13,271 bases of DNA from the NCBI GenBank assembly GCA_018701055.1, contig JABIUH010000036.1, positions 1-13,271 of the forward strand, in the 5' to 3' direction. Both the position numbers and the translations under genes were made by a program. The notes under the pieces are model-generated. The model was not told the origin of the DNA, searched no databases, and saw only the letters and a program-made list of their open reading frames with translations. Source of the DNA: Woeseia sp. Lineage in GTDB: Bacteria; Pseudomonadota; Gammaproteobacteria; Steroidobacterales; Woeseiaceae. Below, in pieces: positions 7,150 to 13,271 of this stretch. How positions within the stretch are numbered: the stretch's first letter is position 1; each line of letters opens with the position of its first letter.

Positions 7150-7186
7150 TCCCCCCAACCGTACCGCGAGCCGATAATTTGTTCGT

Positions 7187-7192
7187 GGGAGG
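7187..7192 (+). promoter_or_regulatory. Ribosome binding site of fmt
   Basis: GGGAGG lies 10 bases upstream of the fmt ATG at 7203, in the 53-bp gap after def. It is one of the two clearest Shine-Dalgarno sites in the rightward group and fixes the fmt start. Confidence 0.75.
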
Positions 7193-7202
7193 TTCCCAAT
7201 AG

Positions 7203-8135
7203 ATGAGCACCATCAAGATTTTATTTGCAGGCACGCCCGAATTTGCGCGCGTGTCGTTGCAGGCACTCGTCGAAAGCGGTAACACGCCCTACAAAGTGCT
7301 AACGCAGCCTGATAGGCGCGCCGGTCGCGGAAAACGGGTCACTGCGAGTCCGGTTAAACAATACGCGGAGTCAGTGCATATCGAAGTGATGCAGCCGGTA
7401 ACACTAAAGGACCCAGAGGTCGTGGCGGAACTCACCGCACTAAAACCCGATGTGATTGTTGTTGCGGCATATGGGTTGCTACTCCCGCAGGCTGTGCTGG
7501 ATATCCCTGCCGCCGGTTGTCTCAACGTGCACGCGTCACTGCTGCCCCGTTGGCGTGGTGCCGCGCCAATACAGCAGGCAATTCTTCAGGGTGACCAACA
7601 GTCCGGCATTTGCTTGATGGGTATGGAGGCGGGTTTGGATACCGGTCCGGTGTATGCCGAACGAGCGACTGAAATAGGCATTAATGAAACAGCCGGTGAG
7701 CTACATGATCGGTTGGCGGCACTCGGCGGTGATCTGTTGGTTGAAAAACTGCAACTTATTGTGGCAGGAAACTTGTCTGCGGAAAGACAAGACGATGCGT
7801 TGGCAAGGTATGCTGCGAAAATCAAGAAAACCGATGCCTGCATCGATTGGAGTAACGACGCGGAGATGATTTTGCGGCAAATTCGGGCGTACAACCCTAC
7901 CCCTGGCGCTTTCTTCCAGTCGCAAGATGAGGTCATCAAGTGTTGGCAGGCCGAATTGCTCGTGGGCGCAAATGGCGACCCGGGCAACGTACTGGGTGTG
8001 GACAAGTTCGGCATAGATGTCGCTTGCGGCGTCGGCGCCATTCGCTTGCTGCAGTTACAGCGGCCCGGTCGAAATAGAATCACGGGCGCCGAATTTTCTG
8101 CGCAGTCAACACTGACCGACGCTCGGTTTGGCTAG
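7203..8135 (+). CDS. fmt: Methionyl-tRNA formyltransferase
   Basis: Fmt transfers a formyl group from 10-formyltetrahydrofolate to initiator Met-tRNA. The 310 residues match the family (E. coli 315). The N-terminal Rossmann-type formyltransferase domain starts with IKILFAGTPEFARVSL. The flexible acceptor-binding loop is seen as QPDRRAGRGKRVTASPVK. The catalytic triad is N108, H110 (in LNVHASLLPRWRGAAPI) and D146 (in GLDTGPV), corresponding to N106, H108 and D144 in E. coli. The C-terminal OB-like domain from about residue 205 begins with AAKIKKTDACIDW and includes RAYNPTPGAFF. The gene is followed by rsmB after only a few bases. The def-fmt-rsmB order is conserved in many bacteria. Confidence 0.98.
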   Translation: MSTIKILFAGTPEFARVSLQALVESGNTPYKVLTQPDRRAGRGKRVTASPVKQYAESVHIEVMQPVTLKDPEVVAELTALKPDVIVVAAYGLLLPQAVLDIPAAGCLNVHASLLPRWRGAAPIQQAILQGDQQSGICLMGMEAGLDTGPVYAERATEIGINETAGELHDRLAALGGDLLVEKLQLIVAGNLSAERQDDALARYAAKIKKTDACIDWSNDAEMILRQIRAYNPTPGAFFQSQDEVIKCWQAELLVGANGDPGNVLGVDKFGIDVACGVGAIRLLQLQRPGRNRITGAEFSAQSTLTDARFG

Positions 8136-8150
8136 CCAGATGTGCTCGCG

Positions 8151-9464
8151 ATGAAATCTGGAGTAAGCGCCAGAGTTGCCGCTGCGAACGCGCTTGATGC
8201 CGTCGTTGGTGATGGAAAATCGTTGGACTGGGCGTTGGCTCAAAGCGACGAAGGCCTGGCGCTTAACGATCGGTCGATGATGAGAATGCTGTGCTATGGA
8301 TGCTTGCGTCATCACTGGCAGCTGCGTGCCCAGCTCGCACAGCTGCTCGATCGACCTCTAAAGAAGCGCGATCGTATTATCGAGTCGCTACTTGTCGTCG
8401 GACTATTTCAGTTAAGTGATACCCGCGTACCGGACCATGCGGCGGTATCGACGACGGTCGAGGCAACGCGTGCACTGCGTCGCCCAAAAATGGCGGGGTT
8501 GGTGAACGCCGTGTTACGCAATTTTCTGCGCAAAGAAGAGACCCACAAAGAACCGATAAACGATGAGGCGCGCTACAATCACCCGCAGTGGCTTCTTGAT
8601 CGCCTGCGCGCGGACTGGCCGGATGATTGGCAACAAATTGTTGCAGCGAACAATGCTCAAGCTCCAATGTGTTTGCGCGTTAACCCCAGGTTCGGCACGG
8701 CGGAAAAATATCAGCAGACGCATGCGATCGAGGGCGCGCTTGTAGCGGGCCTGGAACAGGCATTGCGACTGGATGTGCCTCAATCCGTTGACGACCTTCC
8801 CGGGTTTTTCGAAGGCCAGGTGTCCGTCCAGGATGGTGCTGCACAAATTGCCGCACCGTGGTTGTTGGCCGATGGATCTGGGAGGGTACTCGATGCTTGC
8901 GCAGCCCCTGGCGGCAAAACCGGGCAGCTTCTGGAGTTGATGGGTGACGAGGCCAATCTTACGGCGATTGACTCTGATGAAAATCGACTCACCGGCATTC
9001 GTGAAAACCTGACGCGTCTTGGCCTTCATGCAACCGTCCTGGCGGCTGATGCATCTAATACTGAAGAGTGGTGGGACGGTGAGTCTTTCGACCAGATTTT
9101 GCTGGATGCACCTTGTTCAGCGACAGGAGTGATTCGTCGCCATCCGGACATCAAACTGCTGCGGCGGGAAACGGATATAGCGACTCTCGCAACGCTACAG
9201 GAGAGGATTTTGAACAGCCTGTGGCCACTTCTGAGGCCCGGTGGACGACTTCTGTACGTTACATGCTCTGTGCTGTCGGAAGAAAATGAAGCGGTGATTA
9301 GGCGCTTCCTGGTGGGCCAGGGCGATGCAGTTGAGGACAGAGTGTTGCATGCTTACAACATTCGCGATCTAATGGTTGAAAAGGCACTCGGATTCCAGGT
9401 ATTGCCCGGAACCGAAGGACTGGATGGCTTCTATTTCGTCTGTCTAAAAAAAGCATCTGAATAA
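8151..9464 (+). CDS. rsmB: 16S rRNA m5C967 methyltransferase
   Basis: RsmB (Sun/Fmu) uses S-adenosylmethionine to methylate C967 of 16S rRNA. The N-terminal third is a NusB-like RNA-binding domain (SARVAAANALDAVV, LCYGCLRHHWQLRAQL, DHAAVSTTVEATRALRRPKMAGLVNAVLRNFLR). The C-terminal part is a Rossmann methyltransferase. It has DACAAPGGKT (248-257) for cofactor binding, DAPCSATGVIRRHPDIK with C322, and YVTCSVLSEENE with the nucleophile C372. These cysteines match C325 and C375 of E. coli. I chose the ATG at 8151, which aligns with other family starts. A GTG three codons earlier (8142) is also open. No ribosome site is visible, and the start lies only 15 bp after the fmt stop, so translation is probably coupled. 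Length is 437 residues, normal for the family. Confidence 0.97.
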   Translation: MKSGVSARVAAANALDAVVGDGKSLDWALAQSDEGLALNDRSMMRMLCYGCLRHHWQLRAQLAQLLDRPLKKRDRIIESLLVVGLFQLSDTRVPDHAAVSTTVEATRALRRPKMAGLVNAVLRNFLRKEETHKEPINDEARYNHPQWLLDRLRADWPDDWQQIVAANNAQAPMCLRVNPRFGTAEKYQQTHAIEGALVAGLEQALRLDVPQSVDDLPGFFEGQVSVQDGAAQIAAPWLLADGSGRVLDACAAPGGKTGQLLELMGDEANLTAIDSDENRLTGIRENLTRLGLHATVLAADASNTEEWWDGESFDQILLDAPCSATGVIRRHPDIKLLRRETDIATLATLQERILNSLWPLLRPGGRLLYVTCSVLSEENEAVIRRFLVGQGDAVEDRVLHAYNIRDLMVEKALGFQVLPGTEGLDGFYFVCLKKASE

Positions 9465-9482
9465 GATTCACGATAAGAAAAA

Positions 9483-10076
9483 ATGAGAGGAAGAAGGACA
9501 ATTGGGCTCGCCTGCTGGGTGCTGACGCTATTCGTCGGCATGCACGTGCTGGCCCCGGTTGTTGCGCAACAAATTCCTGAGCGTCAGGGTTTTTTCGACA
9601 TTCGGTCCGCTTCGACCCTACTAAATGACGGCGTTCATAAGTTAGAGGCTCGGTTGCAGCTCATTCTTAGTGATGCTGCGTTGGAAGCGCTCAATAGTGG
9701 TGTTCCGCTCAGGATCGAACTTAATTTTGAAGCAATCCGAGTGCGTGGATTTTGGGTTGATGCGCAAGACGCGGAACTCAGCTTTACCTACGAGCTCGAA
9801 TATCGACCATTGAGTCAGCGCTACATTGTAAGAAGCCTGAACAGTGGCGATCAGGACTCGTTTGCGACGCTCTACGCGGCCTTGAATAACCTTGGGCGAA
9901 TTCAAGGCCTGCCGGTAATCGATGATGCTGTGCTGGAAAACGACGCACGCTATCGATTGCGACTTCGTGCGCGTTTGAGCACACGCCAATACCCCGCATC
10001 ATTACGATTACTGTTTTTCTGGCGCAGCCAATGGCACCTGGAGAGTGACTGGTACGAATGGACACTCGCACGATAA
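9483..10076 (+). CDS. Secreted DUF4390 protein, possible envelope partner of the NtrY-like kinase
   Basis: A 197-residue protein with a typical Sec signal peptide: MRGRRT, then a hydrophobic core to about residue 25, and a likely cut after VVA at about 28. The mature part is rich in beta-strand-like segments. It has a repeated pattern of LRIELNF, LSFTYELEYRPLSQRYIV and YRLRLRARLST, and ends in WHLESDWYEWTL, which fits DUF4390. No lipobox and no second membrane segment is seen, so it should be periplasmic or loosely envelope-bound. Its stop overlaps the downstream kinase by 19 bp, and it begins 18 bp after rsmB. DUF4390 genes are commonly found directly before NtrY/NtrX-type pairs in beta- and gammaproteobacteria, from family knowledge. 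A role in controlling the kinase sensor region is inference. The DUF assignment is made from sequence memory and context, not a search. Confidence 0.8.
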   Translation: MRGRRTIGLACWVLTLFVGMHVLAPVVAQQIPERQGFFDIRSASTLLNDGVHKLEARLQLILSDAALEALNSGVPLRIELNFEAIRVRGFWVDAQDAELSFTYELEYRPLSQRYIVRSLNSGDQDSFATLYAALNNLGRIQGLPVIDDAVLENDARYRLRLRARLSTRQYPASLRLLFFWRSQWHLESDWYEWTLAR

Positions 10077-12289
10077 AGAGAGCGGTTATCACCGCGGTCG
10101 GCGTTATTGGCGTCGGGCTCGCATTGGTTGCTCTATTCCTGTTGAGTTGGACGCCACAAAACTCTGACGATTTTGAATTGTTACACATCGTAATCTTAAC
10201 GATTAATATCGCGGGCGTTGCTGTGCTGTTTGCGCTGATGGTTGGAAATCTCGCAAAATTATTTCAAGATTATCGGAATAACGTTCCAGGTTCGAAACTT
10301 AAGGCCCGCATGGTCGGAATGTTTGTAGGCCTTGCGATTTTGCCGCTTGTCGTTGTTTTCTATTTTTCAATTCAATTTATTAACAGCGGTATTGACAGTT
10401 GGTTTAGCGCCGACGTTGAAGATGGTTTGGACGATGCCCTGGCGCTGAGTCAGGCCGCGCTCGGCATGCAGATGCGAGATCACCTGAATACCACAATCCG
10501 CATTGCCGACCGACTGCGCGATGTTGACGCGCGCCAACTTGTCTACGAGCTCAGCATGTTGCGGCGAGAGAGTGGCGCTAGCGAAATATCGATCTTTGCG
10601 CGCAACAGTCAGATTTTAGCAACCAGTTCGGATCAATCCGCAGGTAGTTTTCCGGAACAACTGACCGACGAAGTCATTTTGCAAATTCGACAGAATCGGC
10701 CCTACGTTAATCTTGACCCTCTGGAGTCAGGTGGTTACGAAATTCGGACGGCCGTGCCGTTCCGTAATATCAAACGCACGAGTTCGTCTGGTGTCATCCA
10801 GGCGCTCTATCGTGTTCCGGACCGGATTGGTGCTATGGCGGATAGCGTTGACACGTCTTACAACGACTACCAGCGCGCCGCGTTTTTCCGTGAAGATTTG
10901 AAACAGAATTCTTCGCTTACGTTGACGGTTGTACTGATGTTGTCGTTGCTGGCGTCAATTTATGGGGCGTTTGTCCTGTCGCGGCGTCTGGTTGCGCCGA
11001 TCCAGGACCTTGTCGCCGGAACACAAGCGGTTGCCAGAGGCGATTTTGATACTCGATTGCCCGCGCCTTCCAGAGACGAAATTGGATTTCTGATCAGTGC
11101 TTTCAATGACATGACGCAAGGCCTTTCGACAGCTCGTCGCGAGGCAAGTCTGAGCCAGGCGCTGGTCGAGGCGGAACGCGCCTATCTTGCCGTAATCCTT
11201 GATCGATTATCAACAGGTGTAGTGGCGCTGGAATCTGATTTGCGTATCCGCACCGCCAATGAGGCATCGGGTGCAATTCTGAACGCCGATCTTGAAAGTC
11301 GTGCCGGCGAGTACTTGCCGGACGTGGCGAAAGGACAGCCCCTTCTCGAACAGTTTGTCGACGTAGCCCAAGTACATCTAAAAGCTGGCAAGACTGAGTG
11401 GCGTGAACAAATCGTTTTGCGGGGTGAGGTTGGTAGACGGGTGCTTACCTGCACTTGTACGACGCTGCCTGGTGACGAAGATCACGCAGCTGGTTACGTG
11501 GTCGTATTTGACGACATAACCGGACTCTTGCAGGCGCAACGCGATGCGGCCTGGGGCGAGGTTGCTCGGCGACTCGCCCATGAGATTAAGAATCCATTAA
11601 CACCAATTCAGTTGTCAGCAGAGCGAATGCGTCGAAAGTATCTGCCCATTTTGGATGCAGATGAGGCGCAGATTCTTGATCGAGCAACGCACACAATTGT
11701 GCAGCAGGTTGAGGCAATGAAAGAAATGGTGAACGCATTCAGCGATTATGCGCGGGCTCCGGACATCGACGTCAATCACTTCGACATGGAAAAATTGGTT
11801 CATGAAGTTGTAGATCTTTATCGCGCTCAAGAAAGCGGTATCCGTATTATTTTGAATACGGATTCTGATCTGCCGGAGATTGAGGCGGACATTGGTCGGA
11901 TTCGCCAAATCCTTCATAACCTGATTCGCAATGCGACTGAGGCATTAGAAAATACAAAAAATGGACGAATTGACGTTGGCATCAGAGTTGCTGAAGTTCA
12001 TGACGTTGAGGTGATGGAAATGGTTGTGGCAGATAACGGATTAGGTTTTCAGAGCGATTCCATCAGTCAGATTTTCGATCCGTATGTAACGACCAAACCG
12101 AAGGGGACAGGATTGGGCTTGGCAATTGTGAAGAAATTAGTTGAAGAGCACGCAGGCACAATCGAAGCACAAAATCGAGAAGAAGGTGGTGCGGTGATTA
12201 ATATAAAACTACCGATCAGCGAAGCGGCACGCAGTCAGATGATTGCGAGGCTGCCAGGTCGGGTTGAACCAAGGAGGGAAAGAGCATGA
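10058..12289 (+). CDS. ntrY: NtrY-like membrane sensor histidine kinase (4 TM, HAMP, PAS)
   Basis: A 743-residue hybrid-free sensor kinase. Three hydrophobic segments lie near the N-terminus at about 8-30, 43-66 and 85-107. An extracytoplasmic sensor region of about 180 residues comes next, then a fourth segment at about 287-307. A HAMP domain (about 308-360, with PIQDLVAGTQAVARGDF and DEIGFLISAFNDM) is followed by a PAS-like region (about 372-490, ending in VVVFDDITGLLQAQRD). The phosphoacceptor is H508 in LAHEIKNPLTPIQ. The ATPase domain has the N box (HNLIRNATEAL, N625), DNGLGF (D659) and GTGLGLAIVKK (683 onward). All catalytic boxes look intact. The layout matches NtrY of the NtrY/NtrX family, linked in other bacteria to nitrogen, redox or envelope control. 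The start overlaps the DUF4390 gene by 19 bp, and its stop overlaps the next gene in ATGA. The signal sensed cannot be told from sequence. Confidence 0.92.
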   Translation: MDTRTIKRAVITAVGVIGVGLALVALFLLSWTPQNSDDFELLHIVILTINIAGVAVLFALMVGNLAKLFQDYRNNVPGSKLKARMVGMFVGLAILPLVVVFYFSIQFINSGIDSWFSADVEDGLDDALALSQAALGMQMRDHLNTTIRIADRLRDVDARQLVYELSMLRRESGASEISIFARNSQILATSSDQSAGSFPEQLTDEVILQIRQNRPYVNLDPLESGGYEIRTAVPFRNIKRTSSSGVIQALYRVPDRIGAMADSVDTSYNDYQRAAFFREDLKQNSSLTLTVVLMLSLLASIYGAFVLSRRLVAPIQDLVAGTQAVARGDFDTRLPAPSRDEIGFLISAFNDMTQGLSTARREASLSQALVEAERAYLAVILDRLSTGVVALESDLRIRTANEASGAILNADLESRAGEYLPDVAKGQPLLEQFVDVAQVHLKAGKTEWREQIVLRGEVGRRVLTCTCTTLPGDEDHAAGYVVVFDDITGLLQAQRDAAWGEVARRLAHEIKNPLTPIQLSAERMRRKYLPILDADEAQILDRATHTIVQQVEAMKEMVNAFSDYARAPDIDVNHFDMEKLVHEVVDLYRAQESGIRIILNTDSDLPEIEADIGRIRQILHNLIRNATEALENTKNGRIDVGIRVAEVHDVEVMEMVVADNGLGFQSDSISQIFDPYVTTKPKGTGLGLAIVKKLVEEHAGTIEAQNREEGGAVINIKLPISEAARSQMIARLPGRVEPRRERA
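12271..12277 (+). promoter_or_regulatory. Strong ribosome binding site of the NtrX-like gene
   Basis: AAGGAGG lies 8 bases before the ATG at 12286, inside the end of the kinase gene. It is the best Shine-Dalgarno match in the window. Together with the ATGA overlap it suggests the regulator is made at least as abundantly as the kinase. Confidence 0.85.
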
Positions 12290-13271
12290 GTACTTCACAT
12301 GTGCTGGTGGTCGATGATGAAGCTGATATCAGAGAACTAATCGATGAAATTCTTTCGGACGAAGGGTACCGAGTCACGGTGGCAGGTGATGCTGACGAAG
12401 CGCGAACCGCTCGAGATGATGAGAAATTTGACCTCGTATTGTTGGATATCTGGATGCCGGGTACCGACGGTATTTCTCTGTTGCGGGAGTGGTCCGAGCC
12501 CGGCGAATTGGATTGTCCTGTGGTGATGATGTCCGGGCACGGAACAGTCGATACGGCAGTCGAAGCAACTCATTTGGGTGCATTTGATTTTGTAGAGAAA
12601 CCATTGTCGCTCGCAAAATTGCTACGCACCGTTGATCGCGCAATCAATACCGCGAAGAAACCAACGACGGGCAAGAACGTCTTGCCGTCCCTGTTGGCAC
12701 CGATTGGTCGTAGCCCAATTATGAAAGGACTACGTGAAAAGATTCAGCAATTTGCCAGTTACGATTCTCCCGTTTTATTCATTGGCGAACCCGGTACCGG
12801 TCGTAGCGCTTTTGCTCGCTATATTCACAATATGAGCACACAAGCGGATGGTCCTTTGGTGACTTTGCTGGCTGCGTCAATTACCGATAGTAATGCCGAG
12901 GAGCAGTTGCTCGGAAGCGAATCCGACGGAGATGTGCGCAGTGGCTACTTTGAGCGGGCTCGAAACGGCACCTTAATTATTGACGAACTAACTGATCTTT
13001 GTGACCTGGCGCAGAAGTTGATCATGAGCGCTTTGGAGCAGGGAGAGTTTTTGCGCAATGGCGGTAATGAGCCCGTCAAACTGCAGACACGTGTGCTTGC
13101 GACCGTTAACGCCAGCTATGGCAAAGTGATGGATGCCGGCACGCTGCGCCGAGAACTCGTATCGAACCTCAATACATTGATGGTTAGAGTGCCACCGCTT
13201 CGGGATTATGCTGAGGATGTCCCTGAACTTTTAAGTTATCACGTGGATAAGCTCGTCGATTCTGAGGGCTT
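12286..13271 (+). CDS. ntrX: NtrX-like response regulator with degenerate AAA+ domain (cut by window edge)
   Basis: 328 codons are visible and the frame runs off the window. Residues 1-120 are a receiver domain with acidic pocket D10/D11, phosphoacceptor D54 (LLDIWMPG), the switch residues SGHGT and a conserved Lys in VEKPLS. From about 145 there is an AAA+ domain of the NtrC class (PIGRSPIMKGLREKI, GTLIIDEL with Walker B D233 and E234, and VPPLRDYAEDVPELL). Several ATPase features are broken. Walker A reads GEPGTGRS, with Arg173 in place of Lys. The L1 loop has no GAFTGA (only about a dozen residues between LLG at 208-210 and YFERA). The region where the arginine finger normally sits reads LRRELVSNL instead of the FREDLYYRL type. 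Sigma-54 activation is therefore unlikely. Loss of GAFTGA is also known from NtrX proteins of alphaproteobacteria. A C-terminal helix-turn-helix is expected beyond the window. Confidence 0.88.
   Translation, partial: MSTSHVLVVDDEADIRELIDEILSDEGYRVTVAGDADEARTARDDEKFDLVLLDIWMPGTDGISLLREWSEPGELDCPVVMMSGHGTVDTAVEATHLGAFDFVEKPLSLAKLLRTVDRAINTAKKPTTGKNVLPSLLAPIGRSPIMKGLREKIQQFASYDSPVLFIGEPGTGRSAFARYIHNMSTQADGPLVTLLAASITDSNAEEQLLGSESDGDVRSGYFERARNGTLIIDELTDLCDLAQKLIMSALEQGEFLRNGGNEPVKLQTRVLATVNASYGKVMDAGTLRRELVSNLNTLMVRVPPLRDYAEDVPELLSYHVDKLVDSEG

Overview
The window reads as a stretch of gammaproteobacterial chromosome with no mobile element, CRISPR array, tRNA or rRNA that I can see. Two gene groups point away from each other around an intergenic region at about 6430-6624. 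The leftward group is tsaP-like LysM lipoprotein, dprA, smg, topA, tsaC and the 5' part of hemF. The rightward group is def, fmt, rsmB, a DUF4390 protein, an NtrY-like sensor kinase and the 5' part of an NtrX-like response regulator. The order hemF-tsaC-topA-smg-dprA-LysM | def-fmt-rsmB is the classical gammaproteobacterial neighbourhood, best known from Pseudomonas and, with differences, E. coli. TopA lacks the zinc-ribbon tail of enteric and Pseudomonas enzymes and carries a lysine-rich tail, as in Xanthomonas-like and deeper-branching lineages. I therefore place the organism as a gammaproteobacterium outside the enterics and Pseudomonas, without naming a genus.

Left half (1-6430, minus strand). 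A LysM/FlgT-C lipoprotein of the TsaP type is followed by a strong intrinsic terminator. Next come dprA (natural transformation) and smg, then topA, which has a possible promoter of its own. A perfect 34-bp palindrome sits over the topA stop codon. tsaC and hemF follow and overlap by 4 bp.

Right half (6464-13271, plus strand). An extended -10 promoter precedes def and fmt, the N-formylmethionine cycle, and rsmB (16S rRNA m5C967 methyltransferase). These are tightly followed by a secreted DUF4390 protein, an intact four-TM HAMP-PAS histidine kinase and its response regulator. The last three form a likely translationally coupled signalling unit, with overlaps of 19 bp and 4 bp.

Most of the window is housekeeping. 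The most interesting departures from family norms are in the NtrX-like regulator. Its AAA+ domain has Arg instead of Lys in Walker A, no GAFTGA loop and no recognisable arginine finger, so it looks like a phosphorylation-controlled regulator that no longer works as a sigma-54 activator. Other oddities are the 34-bp palindrome, a DprA without its N-terminal SAM domain, a TsaC that has lost the WPG motif, and overlapping divergent -10 elements. I found no convincing undescribed multi-gene system. The DUF4390-NtrY-NtrX unit is the closest candidate for poorly understood biology.
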